Origin: Mesobacillus zeae
GTDB lineage: Bacteria; Bacillota; Bacilli; Bacillales; Cytobacillaceae
Direction: 5' to 3'
Assembly: GCF_003570705.1 (NCBI RefSeq)
Contig: NZ_QWVT01000011.1
Coordinates: 144,820-208,819 of the forward strand
DNA: 64,000 bases
A program made the translations under genes and the position numbers. Positions within the stretch are counted from its first letter, which is position 1. Each line of letters opens with the position of its first letter. Below are positions 56,636-64,000 of the stretch, in pieces. The notes below the pieces were generated by a model. It ran no database searches, was not told the origin of the DNA, and saw nothing but the letters and a program-made list of their open reading frames with translations.

Positions 56636-56775
56636 TCTTAATTTGGGAAATATTCCACTCTCCCCGGAAATAATGTGATTCTCCCCCTTTTTTTGAATAA
56701 TTCTTCCCAAAACCCCTTTCACTCTCCCCGAAAAAAGCATGATTTTTCACAAAAACCTTTGATTCTCCCTAATAG
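56636..56775. repeat. Degenerate 21-bp-period array, GATTCTCCC word (array 6)
   Basis: ACTCTCCCC / ATTCTCCCC-type cores start at 56657, 56678, 56700, 56721, 56742 and 56762 (spacing 20-22, mostly 21). A GGGAAATA motif before and within it is shared with array 2. It fills the 370-bp gap between tdk and the lipoprotein gene. Confidence 0.82.
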
Positions 56776-56864
56776 ACAAATATTGTTAAAATGACTACTT
56801 CCATATCCTCCTATCATGCATACCCGCCCCCCGACGGTGGTACGCTAACAGCGGAGGTGAACCT

Positions 56865-57314
56865 TTGAATAAGATAGCCATACTAATAGCGGCAGGGCTT
56901 CTTGCAGGCTGCGGGGCGAACGACAGTGCGGACTCGGGCTACAAGGAAGAGGACCGGAACGGGCAGGCCCTCACTACCCGCGATGACGGGAAGGTGGGCG
57001 GAGACCATGACATCAATGCCGACAATGGCATGGACAGAACGATGAGTGACCAAAACCCAAACTTCCCGGATATCTCGCGAAACAGGCATAACTTTTCAAG
57101 TGATGTCTCGAAAGCGCGTCAGGCTGTGGACAGCGTGGACGGCTTCACAGCAGACGAAATTTGGATTGATGGCGATACAATGAATGTTTCAGTGCGCCAC
57201 GGAAAGAATCTCTCCGCCAAGGAAAAAGCCAAACAGCAGGCAAAAATCAAGGAGAAGCTCGTCAATGCGCTGCCGCGTTATGAAATAAATGTCGAGATGG
57301 AGCACGAAAAATAA
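56865..57314 (+). CDS. YhcN/YlaJ-type sporulation lipoprotein
   Basis: 149 residues. Signal peptide with lipobox LLAGC at residues ~12-16, so a membrane-anchored lipoprotein on the outside of the cell or inside the spore membrane. A polar linker leads to the YhcN/YlaJ domain (KARQAVDSVDGFTADEIWIDGDTMNVSVRHG). Relatives occur in the spore inner membrane; exact role unknown. TTG start behind GGAGGTGA. Confidence 0.85.
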   Translation: MNKIAILIAAGLLAGCGANDSADSGYKEEDRNGQALTTRDDGKVGGDHDINADNGMDRTMSDQNPNFPDISRNRHNFSSDVSKARQAVDSVDGFTADEIWIDGDTMNVSVRHGKNLSAKEKAKQQAKIKEKLVNALPRYEINVEMEHEK

Positions 57315-57316
57315 CC

Positions 57317-57346
57317 AGCATGTCCGAAAACGGGCATGCTTTTTCT
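57317..57346 (+). terminator. Terminator after the lipoprotein gene
   Basis: AGCATGTCCG-aaaa-CGGGCATGCT, then TTTTTC. Confidence 0.88.
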
Positions 57347-57389
57347 TGGTTCGAAACAGAGGGAAGCCTTGATTTACTGTTATTTGGTT

Positions 57390-57419
57390 TTGACGCTAGT
57401 ATCCCCGCTATACTATAAT
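57390..57419 (+). promoter_or_regulatory. Probable prfA promoter
   Basis: TTGACG, 18-base spacer, TATAAT. Confidence 0.7.
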
Positions 57420-57510
57420 TAGAATGTTATGGCTGGAAAAGAGTCCAGCTTCTATTAGCGCGATTTTAAAAAGAAGAATTTTCATATATAAAAATTAGAG
57501 GTGAATGCCT

Positions 57511-58584
57511 GTGTTTGATCGTCTTCAAGCAGTTGAGGACCGCTACGAGAGGCTGAATGAGCTCTTGAGTGACCCTGAGATTGTCAATAATCCCAACAAG
57601 CTTCGTGAATTTTCGAAGGAACAATCCGATATCCAGGAAACTGTCCAGGTTTATCGCGAATACAAGGAAGCAAAAGAGCAGTATGCGGACGCACGCGCTA
57701 TGCTCGATGATAAGCTCGATGCCGATATGAAGGAAATGGTAAAGGAAGAAATGAACGAGCTTGCTCCGAGGATCGAGGAGTATGAAAACCGGCTGAAAAT
57801 ATTGCTTGTCCCGAAAGACCCTAACGATGACAAAAACGTAATCATGGAAATCCGCGGGGCTGCTGGCGGCGATGAAGCAGCTCTGTTTGCTGGCGACCTT
57901 TACCGTATGTACAGCCGTTTTGCTGAATCGCAGGGCTGGAAAGTAGAAGTCATTGAAGCCAACACAACAGGAGTAGGCGGCTATAAAGAAATCATTTTTA
58001 TCGTGAATGGAACTGGGGCATACTCCAAGCTTAAATTTGAAAATGGCGCCCACCGTGTGCAGCGCGTACCGGAAACAGAATCAGGCGGGAGGATCCATAC
58101 CTCTACCGCTACTGTGGCATGCCTTCCGGAAGCGGAAGAAGTCGAAGTCGAAATCCAAGACAAAGATATTCGTTTCGATGCCTTTGCTTCCAGCGGCGCC
58201 GGCGGCCAGAGCGTTAACACCACGATGTCTGCTGTCCGTCTGACGCATATTCCTACAGGCATTGTTGTTTCCTGCCAGGATGAAAAATCACAGCACAAGA
58301 ATAAGGACAAGGCGATGAAGGTACTTCGTGCCCGTGTCTATGACAAATTCCAGCGTGAAGCCCAGGCTGAATATGACCAGGTGCGCAAATCTGCCGTCGG
58401 TACAGGCGACAGGTCTGAGCGTATCCGTACGTACAATTTTCCGCAAAACCGCGTAACGGACCACCGCATTGGCCTGACAATCCAGAAGCTTGATCAAGTT
58501 CTTCAAGGAAAAATCGACGAAATTATCGATGCTCTTGTCCTTGAAGACCAATCCAGCCGTCTGGAGAGCGCAAGCAATGAGTAA
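57511..58584 (+). CDS. prfA: Peptide chain release factor 1
   Basis: 357 residues. It reads UAA and UAG and releases the peptide. The catalytic GGQ is in [18 protein letters not shown] (about residue 230), and the recognition region is [26 protein letters not shown] 57511 (MFDRLQ) is eight bases after AGAGGTG; ATG 57505, two codons upstream, is too near that site. The end overlaps the start of prmC by 8 bp, and PrmC methylates the GGQ glutamine. Confidence 0.97.
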   Translation: MFDRLQAVEDRYERLNELLSDPEIVNNPNKLREFSKEQSDIQETVQVYREYKEAKEQYADARAMLDDKLDADMKEMVKEEMNELAPRIEEYENRLKILLVPKDPNDDKNVIMEIRGAAGGDEAALFAGDLYRMYSRFAESQGWKVEVIEANTTGVGGYKEIIFIVNGTGAYSKLKFENGAHRVQRVPETESGGRIHTSTATVACLPEAEEVEVEIQDKDIRFDAFASSGAGGQSVNTTMSAVRLTHIPTGIVVSCQDEKSQHKNKDKAMKVLRARVYDKFQREAQAEYDQVRKSAVGTGDRSERIRTYNFPQNRVTDHRIGLTIQKLDQVLQGKIDEIIDALVLEDQSSRLESASNE

Positions 58585-59440
58585 AAGAATATATGAAGCC
58601 CTCAACTGGGCTTCTTCTTTTTTAGAACAAAAGCAGCGGGATGACAATGCGGGCGAAATTTTGCTGCAGCACTTTGCCGGTTTGAACCGTGCCCGTCTCC
58701 TTGCCGATATTCGCGAGGAATTGGAGCCGGAGATTTGGACCGCCTTCCAGAAAGCTGTGCGCATGCACGGCGATGGGGTGCCTGTCCAATACATTACCGG
58801 GGTGGAAGACTTTTACGGCCGGACGTTCCAGGTCGATCCCTCGGTCCTCATACCAAGGCCGGAAACGGAAGAACTCGTTCTTGGCACGCTTCACCGCCTT
58901 AATTCCATCTTCGAGGAGAAACACGAGCTTGAAGTGGTTGATGTCGGCACGGGAAGCGGCGCCATTTCAGTAACGCTAAAGCTCGAAAAGCCTGGCCTGA
59001 TTGTGGCAGCGTCCGATATTTCGGCAGAGGCTTTGGCCACGGCGAAAAAAAATGCGGTCCAGCTTGGCGCAGATGTGAATTTTATCCAGGGTAATTTGCT
59101 TGAGCCTTTCATCAGGGGCGGAAAGAAATTCGAATGCGTTATTTCCAATCCTCCATATATCCCAAATGAGGACAAATATTGGATGTCGGAAATCGTGACA
59201 GACCACGAGCCTCATCTCGCTTTGTTTGCGGGCAACGATGGATTGGACGTGTACAGGCGTTTTATGGAACAGCTTCCGCTAGTCGTAAAAGAAAAAGCGC
59301 TGATCGCTTTCGAAATCGGATTCGGCCAGGGAGAAGCGGTTGCCGGTATGCTGAAGGCTACTTTCCCGGGGGCATTCGTAGAAGTCACCAATGATATTAA
59401 CGGGAAAGACCGCATGGTATATGCGCATGTCGGACTCTGA
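58577..59440 (+). CDS. prmC: Release factor glutamine methyltransferase PrmC
   Basis: 287 residues. It methylates the GGQ glutamine of release factors with AdoMet. Helical N-terminal domain, then AdoMet loop [18 protein letters not shown] (about residue 116) and catalytic NPPYIPNED (about residue 191). ATG 58577 lies in the prfA stop region (overlap), so translation is coupled; the longer in-frame start at 58490 is inside prfA. Confidence 0.96.
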   Translation: MSKRIYEALNWASSFLEQKQRDDNAGEILLQHFAGLNRARLLADIREELEPEIWTAFQKAVRMHGDGVPVQYITGVEDFYGRTFQVDPSVLIPRPETEELVLGTLHRLNSIFEEKHELEVVDVGTGSGAISVTLKLEKPGLIVAASDISAEALATAKKNAVQLGADVNFIQGNLLEPFIRGGKKFECVISNPPYIPNEDKYWMSEIVTDHEPHLALFAGNDGLDVYRRFMEQLPLVVKEKALIAFEIGFGQGEAVAGMLKATFPGAFVEVTNDINGKDRMVYAHVGL

Positions 59441-59446
59441 TTGCCG

Positions 59447-59481
59447 TGAAGCCCCAGGAATCCTGCGGGCTTTTTATTTTT
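59447..59481 (+). terminator. Terminator after prmC
   Basis: AAGCCC...GGGCTT stem followed by TTTATTTTTTG. Confidence 0.8.
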
Positions 59482-59550
59482 TGAAAATTAGGAGTTTAAG
59501 AATCTAGCAAACTGTCCACACTGTGACTAGTGAAGGGACGGTGCTTAGAA

Positions 59551-60585
59551 ATGAAAAAGAAATGGTTAGCAACCTTTTATCTTATCTTATTATGTGCAGC
59601 GACAATATTAAGTTTATATACACCTCAAACCACTGATGCCAAAGAAGAGATTGTCATTCCCCATGAGGCGATCAGGCTTCGGATTCTGGCAGACAGCGAT
59701 GCGGATGCAGACCAGAATCTTAAGCGCAAGGTCAGGGACAGAGTAAACCAGGAGATCACGCTGTGGGTGGAGGATTTAACTTCATTGAAGGATGCCCGGA
59801 AGGTGATTCAGTCAAGGCTGCCTGAGATTCAGCAGATTGCCGAAGAAGTTGTCGCATCCGAGCAAATGACTCAATCGGTGAATGTGGAGTTTGGCCGCGT
59901 TAAATTTCCCACAAAGCTTTACGGCCAGTTCCTCTATCCTGCAGGTGAATACGAGGCAATCTTGATTACGCTTGGCAAGGGAGAAGGCGCCAACTGGTGG
60001 TGTGTCCTGTACCCGCCATTATGCTTCCTCGATTTTTCAAACGGTGAAGCGACAAGCCCTGGCTTTGAGGATAAAAAAGGGAAAGTAGCAGACAAAGATA
60101 AAAAAGATAAGGAAAAGCAAAAGTCTGCACCAGACAAAGATCAGCCGCAGAAGCCGGGAGAGGAACTGCAAGCAGCGAAGACGGCTGATGTTCAGCCTGA
60201 ACAAATGGGAGCACCGGCCCAAGTTAACGTGACGGAAGAGACAGCGGCGATCGAAGAGGTGAAGGAGGCAACCGCTGAGGCTGCACCTCCAACAGCAGTG
60301 CCAATCCAGGAGGCGGCTGCAGCTGAGGCAAATGCTGACCCGGTGACGGAAACGACTGCAACTGAAAGCGATAGTGAAGACTTGAAATCTGTTGACGAAG
60401 CTTCAGGGGGCAATGACACTGCTTCGGTCAACAAAGTGCCAGCGAAGAACTTTGAGGAAGAGGAACCTGTCGAGACAGCAAAAGTTAAAAAAGAGAAAAG
60501 CAAGCCTCCTGTTTACGAAGCAGGCGAAGAGGAAGTGGAAGTGAGATTCTTCGTTGTTGACATTTGGAATAAACTATTCGATTAA
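59551..60585 (+). CDS. spoIIR: Stage II sporulation protein R, with a long insertion
   Basis: 344 residues. Signal sequence (residues ~5-27), then the SpoIIR domain: AIRLRILADSDADADQNLKRKVRD, FPTKLYGQFLYPAGEYEAILITLG and GANWWCVLYPPLCFLDFSNGEA, to about residue 168. SpoIIR is secreted from the forespore and triggers SpoIIGA to activate SigE in the mother cell. A roughly 150-residue Lys/Glu/Ala/Pro-rich, apparently disordered segment follows, and the conserved-looking end EVEVRFFVVDIWNKLF is only then reached; I recall the B. subtilis protein as much shorter. ATG 59551 is used; GTG 59530 lies upstream. Confidence 0.92.
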   Translation: MKKKWLATFYLILLCAATILSLYTPQTTDAKEEIVIPHEAIRLRILADSDADADQNLKRKVRDRVNQEITLWVEDLTSLKDARKVIQSRLPEIQQIAEEVVASEQMTQSVNVEFGRVKFPTKLYGQFLYPAGEYEAILITLGKGEGANWWCVLYPPLCFLDFSNGEATSPGFEDKKGKVADKDKKDKEKQKSAPDKDQPQKPGEELQAAKTADVQPEQMGAPAQVNVTEETAAIEEVKEATAEAAPPTAVPIQEAAAAEANADPVTETTATESDSEDLKSVDEASGGNDTASVNKVPAKNFEEEEPVETAKVKKEKSKPPVYEAGEEEVEVRFFVVDIWNKLFD

Positions 60586-60593
60586 TCTATGTT

Positions 60594-60622
60594 TAACGCA
60601 GCCTTCAGGGCTGCGTTTTTTA
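60594..60622 (+). terminator. Terminator after spoIIR
   Basis: AACGCAGCC-ttca-GGGCTGCGTT and TTTT. Confidence 0.92.
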
Positions 60623-60753
60623 ATACCCGTTAATTTTTTAGAAGACTATCAATTTGAAAAAGGAAATGTATGGATACCGAGGAAAAAACGCAAGGAATAT
60701 TTCCAATATTATTACAATGCAAGAACGAGGAGATTACAATCTTGTTTAAGCCG

Positions 60754-60778
60754 GTTTAAACTATCTCGAAGCGGATAA
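60754..60778 (+). promoter_or_regulatory. SigB promoter of gsiB
   Basis: GTTTAA, 13-base spacer, GGATAA: a good SigB promoter about 45 bases before the gsiB start. Confidence 0.82.
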
Positions 60779-60823
60779 TGTAGGAGTGTAAACAATAACA
60801 ACAACTAAAGGAGATGAGAGATA

Positions 60824-61219
60824 ATGGTTAACAACAAAAATAATAACAATGATGAAAAAATGTCTCGTGAGGAAAGAGGCCGTAAAGGCGGCGAAGCAAC
60901 AAGCGATAACCACGGTAAGGAATTCTATCAGGAGATCGGACAAAAGGGCGGCGAAGCAACAGCCGAGAACCATGACAAGAAGTTCTACCAGGAAATCGGC
61001 AAAAAAGGCGGAGAAACGACTGCTGAAACTCATGATAAAGAATTCTACCAGGAAATCGGGCAAAAGGGCGGCGAAGCAACAGCCGAGAACCATGATAAAG
61101 AATTCTATCAAGAGATTGGTAAAAAAGGCGGCGAAGCAACAGCCGAGAACCATGATAAAGAATTCTATCAAGAAATCGGCAAAAAAGGCGGAGAATCCCG
61201 CCAACATAAAAACGACTAA
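60824..61219 (+). CDS. gsiB: General stress protein GsiB (LEA group 1-like)
   Basis: 131 residues, very hydrophilic. After a short Asn-rich start (MVNNKNNNND) come five 20-residue repeats of the form KGGEATAENHDKEFYQEIG, ending KGGESRQHKND. The repeats are the hallmark of GsiB and plant group 1 LEA proteins, thought to protect against desiccation and stress. The 60-bp DNA repeats could recombine and change the copy number. GGAGATG precedes the ATG, and a SigB-type promoter lies upstream. Confidence 0.96.
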   Translation: MVNNKNNNNDEKMSREERGRKGGEATSDNHGKEFYQEIGQKGGEATAENHDKKFYQEIGKKGGETTAETHDKEFYQEIGQKGGEATAENHDKEFYQEIGKKGGEATAENHDKEFYQEIGKKGGESRQHKND

Positions 61220-61352
61220 TCATCCGGGCGAGAGCCTGTTGAAACATACTGAAAGAAAAGACAGCCAATTACGGGAAGAACGCAGAAACCGGACGGCAGC
61301 ATAAGAGTGACAAGCAGCAGAAAACTGATGTCCCGGAATTCGGTTGGCAAGA

Positions 61353-61391
61353 AGGGTACGGCAGCAAAAAGAAGCTGCCGTACCCTTTTTC
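61353..61391 (+). terminator. Terminator after gsiB
   Basis: GGGTACGGCAGC and GCTGCCGTACCC stem, then TTTTT. Confidence 0.92.
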
Positions 61392-61440
61392 AATGGGACA
61401 GACAGTTTTCCCATTCATAACTCGGCCAAAGGAGGTGGCG

Positions 61441-61527
61441 GTGTTACCAGTCAAGTTTTGTCTCAAGACGAAACTTGAGCATTCCTTAATTGCTAGTTCT
61501 AGTTTATCCACAATCTCATACACATAA
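61441..61527 (+). CDS. Possible 28-codon leader peptide
   Basis: GTG at 61441 stands just after a near-perfect ribosome binding site AAAGGAGGTGG and opens a short frame (starts MLPVKFCLKTKLEHS) that stops at 61527, 32 bases before the acetyltransferase start. It overlaps a 28-bp palindrome. It may be a regulatory leader or a decayed gene start. Confidence 0.3.
   Translation: MLPVKFCLKTKLEHSLIASSSLSTISYT
61451..61478. promoter_or_regulatory. 28-bp palindrome before ywlB
   Basis: Arms TCAAGTTTTGTCT and AGACGAAACTTGA match at 12 of 13 pairs with a two-base centre. The tiny centre suits a DNA operator for a dimeric regulator more than an RNA hairpin. Confidence 0.65.
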
Positions 61528-62560
61528 GAAAAAGAGATTGATAGAAAGGGTGGGGAGAGTGGAAAAGACAGTAAGGGCGGCAGAAGCCGCTGATTTTGAA
61601 AGGCTTGAGTCATTCCTTGCAGAAGCGCAGCAGGGCATTTCGTTAAAAGAGGGAAGCGCAGATTACTATTCTTTGCTTGAAACGCACTCGGGGCAGCTGA
61701 GAGCATGCGTCGGAATCGAGCCGTCAGAAGGAGCTGGGCTGATCCGTTCGCTCGTCGTACAAAAGGGCACTTCCCATGAAGATGTGCTTTTGCTCCTTGG
61801 GCGAGTGCTTCGGATTGCCAAAGAGAAAAATCTCTTCCGAATTTTTCTCGTGACGGATAAGCAGAGCGCTTCACTATTTTTGCAAGAACTTGGATTCCGG
61901 GAAACCACATATGAAGAAGCGAATAGCTTTATCGGCGATCTGGAGCATTTTAAGTGGGTTTCTAATGTGGATAACTCGATTATTATGAAAATTTCGATAT
62001 AATTCGCTAAAATATCCACAAAGTTATCCACTGAATCCCCGATTTTATGCACAATTTGTGGATAAAAACTTGTCTTCCTTGTTTTCTTCTTTTATACTTT
62101 CATAGGAATTACTTTCAGCAGCCTATTTATATAAAGGATTAATGGACTATTTTTAGGGACAATTGACCCAAGTCTAGAAGGGTGATCAACAATGGAAACA
62201 ACGATGTGGACAGTGGATAAAGATGTGGATAATTTAGTCACATATCCACAAATCATAGAAGCAGCGGAAAAATTGAAGGGAAATGAGGTCGTTGCTTTTC
62301 CGACCGAGACGGTATACGGCCTGGGAGGCAACGCGAAGGATGACGGTGCTGTAGCAAAAATTTTTGCTGCCAAGGGCAGGCCTGGAGATAACCCGCTTAT
62401 CATCCATATCTCAAACCTCGGGCAGCTCGAACATTTTGCGGTGAATATATCTGAGACAGCACAGATTCTGATGGAGACTTTCTGGCCTGGTCCGCTTACG
62501 CTCGTGCTGGAGAAACGGGAAGGCGTGTTGTCCGAAAAGGCGACGGCCGGGTTATCCACA
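61504..62560. other. DnaA-box cluster around ywlB-ywlC
   Basis: Perfect matches to TTATNCACA, either strand: 61504-61512, 61966-61974, 62045-62053, 62057-62065, 62224-62232, 62552-62560. One-mismatch boxes: 62012-62020, 62024-62032, 62212-62220, 62242-62250. Four of them lie within 54 bp of the ywlB-ywlC gap. B. subtilis has DnaA-bound box clusters away from oriC, and I recall ywlC as one of them. Confidence 0.85.
61559..62002 (+). CDS. ywlB: GNAT-family acetyltransferase-like protein (YwlB)
   Basis: About 147 residues with a GNAT-like layout: VRAAEAADFERLESFLAEA, LRACVGIEPSEGAGLIRSLVV, HEDVLLLLGRVLRIAKEKNLFRIFLVT and LFLQELGFRE. It resembles the ArgA-type N-acetyltransferases, but no substrate can be named. 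The start is uncertain: GTG 61559 follows GGTGGGG; 61550, 61539 and 61490 are also in frame. The end of the gene contains a perfect DnaA box. Same place as ywlB, before ywlC. Confidence 0.75.
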   Translation: MEKTVRAAEAADFERLESFLAEAQQGISLKEGSADYYSLLETHSGQLRACVGIEPSEGAGLIRSLVVQKGTSHEDVLLLLGRVLRIAKEKNLFRIFLVTDKQSASLFLQELGFRETTYEEANSFIGDLEHFKWVSNVDNSIIMKISI

Positions 62561-63241
62561 GTGGCGGTCAGGATGCCTGGCCACCCGGTGGCACTCGCGC
62601 TGATAGAAGCATCCGGTCTGCCAATCGCGGCCCCCAGTGCCAACGTATCAGGAAAACCGAGCCCGACAACAGCTGCACATGTACATGAAGACCTGGACGG
62701 CCGCATTGCCGGAATCGTCGATGGAGGCCCAACCGGGGTCGGCGTGGAATCCACGGTCGTCGATTGTACGGGAAAATACCCTGTCATTTTGCGGCCGGGC
62801 GGCATTACAAGAGAGCAGCTTGAAGAGACGGTCGGGAAAATAGGAGAAGATCCTGCGTTGACAGACTCCTCCCAGGTTCCGAAGTCACCGGGCATGAAGT
62901 ACCGCCACTACGCACCAGACTCCCCGCTGTATCTCGTTGACGGAAGTGCTGCCGCTATTCAGCAGCTTGTCGATGAGAAACGGGCCGCAGGAATGAAGGT
63001 GGCTGTGATGACGACCGAGGAAAACAAAGGTTTTTACAGGGCAGATATCATCATCGCCTGCGGCCGCCGAAGCAAGCTTGAGACAGTGGCGGAGTCCCTG
63101 TATGATACTCTCCGCAGCTTCAATGAAACGGATGCGGATATCATTTTTGGTGAAGTGTTCCCCGTTGCAGGAGTGGGGGAAGCTGTCATGAACAGGCTGA
63201 CGAAAGCGTCCGGCAACCCAATAATCACGAAGAATTTATAA
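62192..63241 (+). CDS. ywlC: L-threonylcarbamoyladenylate synthase (Sua5/YwlC)
   Basis: 349 residues, two-domain Sua5 type. The YrdC-like domain (VVAFPTETVYGLGGNAKDDGAVAKIFAAKGRP split near residue 34-65, PLIIHI, WPGPLTLVL, GLPIAAPSANVSGKPSPT) makes threonylcarbamoyl-AMP from Thr, bicarbonate and ATP for the t6A tRNA modification. The C-terminal Sua5 domain begins at SPGMKYRHYAPDSPLYLV. ATG 62192 follows AGAAGGGTG. DnaA boxes fall in the first codons, so binding of DnaA could affect transcription. Confidence 0.95.
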   Translation: METTMWTVDKDVDNLVTYPQIIEAAEKLKGNEVVAFPTETVYGLGGNAKDDGAVAKIFAAKGRPGDNPLIIHISNLGQLEHFAVNISETAQILMETFWPGPLTLVLEKREGVLSEKATAGLSTVAVRMPGHPVALALIEASGLPIAAPSANVSGKPSPTTAAHVHEDLDGRIAGIVDGGPTGVGVESTVVDCTGKYPVILRPGGITREQLEETVGKIGEDPALTDSSQVPKSPGMKYRHYAPDSPLYLVDGSAAAIQQLVDEKRAAGMKVAVMTTEENKGFYRADIIIACGRRSKLETVAESLYDTLRSFNETDADIIFGEVFPVAGVGEAVMNRLTKASGNPIITKNL

Positions 63242-63250
63242 ACTCACTAT

Positions 63251-63279
63251 GCGGCAGGAATTCATCCTGCCGTTTTTAT
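63251..63279 (+). terminator. Terminator after ywlC
   Basis: CGGCAGGA and TCCTGCCG stem, then TTTTTATTTT. Confidence 0.9.
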
Positions 63280-63357
63280 TTTGCAAAACAGCGTATCTGC
63301 TTCTAAACTCATGTGAACGTGCATATGCTCAAATAGCAAGTCCAGGGGGGCAAAAAG

Positions 63358-63912
63358 ATGGCAGCAACGGTTGGAGAATTGATTACACTTTTATTGATGG
63401 CCTTTGCACTAAGCATGGATGCATTTTCCGTAGGCCTTAGTATGGGAATGCTTTCCCTGACAAAAAGACAAATATTTAAAATCGGGCTTACGATCGGCAT
63501 TTTCCATGTGCTCATGCCTCTTTTGGGCATCGCCGTCGGCAGTTTTTTATCACATCAGTTCGGGGCAATAGCCGGATATATTGGCGGAACGCTCCTCGTA
63601 TTGATGGGCATACAGATGATTCGCTCGGGCTTTGAGCAGGACGGCGGGAGCATGATGGCGCCTATTGGCAAAGGGCTGTTTCTATTTGCGTTCAGCGTTA
63701 GCCTCGACAGCTTTTCTGTCGGCCTGACGCTTGGTATATATGGGGCAAGAACATTGGTCGTACTGGTATGCTTTGGCGCCGCCTCGGCCATTTTGGCGTG
63801 GGCTGGGCTTTTGATAGGGAGGAAGGTGCAAGGAATACTAGGTTCCTACGGAGAAGTGCTGGGCGGAACCATATTGCTCGTCTTGGGCATCAAGCTTCTT
63901 TTGCCAATTTAA
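63358..63912 (+). CDS. mntP: Manganese efflux pump MntP
   Basis: 184 residues, six membrane helices made of two related halves: ALSMDAFSVGLSMGM (about residue 18) and SVSLDSFSVGLTLGI (about residue 116) carry the paired acidic residues of the metal path. It exports excess Mn2+. The ATG follows CAGGGGGG. No manganese riboswitch (yybP-ykoY type) could be recognised in the 116-bp leader, most of which is the ywlC terminator. Confidence 0.92.
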   Translation: MAATVGELITLLLMAFALSMDAFSVGLSMGMLSLTKRQIFKIGLTIGIFHVLMPLLGIAVGSFLSHQFGAIAGYIGGTLLVLMGIQMIRSGFEQDGGSMMAPIGKGLFLFAFSVSLDSFSVGLTLGIYGARTLVVLVCFGAASAILAWAGLLIGRKVQGILGSYGEVLGGTILLVLGIKLLLPI

Positions 63913-63976
63913 AAATAGTGATGCTGTGCGGCAACGGATTGGGGACGATCCTCTGAAAAGAAGGCTGCAACTGGAG

Positions 63977-64000
63977 TTGGTTGATATATCCTGAGATTTG
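63977..64000. repeat. Start of another TTGGTTGATAT array, cut by the window end
   Basis: GTTGGTTGATATATCCTGAG matches the unit of arrays 4 and 5 closely, including the CCTGAG tail seen at 47.7 kb. Only one unit is visible. Confidence 0.6.

Noticed and set aside
63242..63357. Manganese riboswitch (yybP-ykoY) before mntP
   Set aside because: The leader is short and mostly the ywlC terminator; the conserved loops are not seen.

Overview
This window reads as chromosomal DNA from an endospore-forming Bacillaceae species (Bacillus sensu lato). Genes sit behind strong AGGAGG-type ribosome binding sites and GTG/TTG starts are common. Sporulation genes are present (gerQ, rsfA, spo0F, spoIIR, pbpG, a YhcN-like lipoprotein), and from about 11.3 kb onward the gene order closely follows the ung-to-mntP (ywd/ywf/ywh/ywj/ywl) part of the Bacillus subtilis chromosome as I remember it. 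I see no rRNA, tRNA, prophage, transposase or CRISPR array.

1-10.7 kb: anaerobic/respiratory formate metabolism and molybdenum cofactor. The end of a formate dehydrogenase catalytic subunit, its iron-sulfur and cytochrome b subunits and an FdhE-like factor are followed by mobA, moeA, a second moeA fused to a periplasmic-binding-like domain, moaE, moaD and moeB/thiF. The second group supplies the cofactor that the first group needs. 10.8-30.5 kb: a SigB-type stress gene, ung, ywdI, a DUF423 protein, an MFS exporter, gerQ, hemQ, pta, lipL, rsfA, ywfO, ywgA, a tautomerase, ywhC, ywhD, pbpG, speE-speB and ywiB. A ParB (parS) site lies downstream of ung. 31-45 kb: uvsE and clsB (minus strand), then fadF under an apparent FadR-controlled promoter. 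After it comes a fatty/branched acyl-CoA operon: thiolase, 3-hydroxyacyl-CoA dehydrogenase, two acyl-CoA dehydrogenases, a TetR regulator and fused isobutyryl-CoA mutase. 45-64 kb: rpoE, pyrG with its CTP-sensing leader, a DUF2529 protein, spo0F, fbaA, transaldolase, murZ, glpX, rho, rpmE, tdk, a lipoprotein, prfA-prmC, spoIIR, SigB-type gsiB, an acetyltransferase, ywlC/sua5 and mntP. A DnaA-box cluster surrounds the ywlC start.

The least explained content is intergenic. At least six gene-free stretches, most of them between convergent genes or after 3' ends, hold degenerate arrays with a period of 21 bp (the period is looser in one). They are built on different core words (TTGGTTGATAT, GATTCGGACA, a TATCTCCG/CGGGCAA word, and GATTCTCCC), and a further array appears to begin at the window end. 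A separate 50-bp tandem repeat occurs at two loci 40 kb apart, and a roughly 150-bp dispersed element occurs at two loci. There are also several long palindromes.
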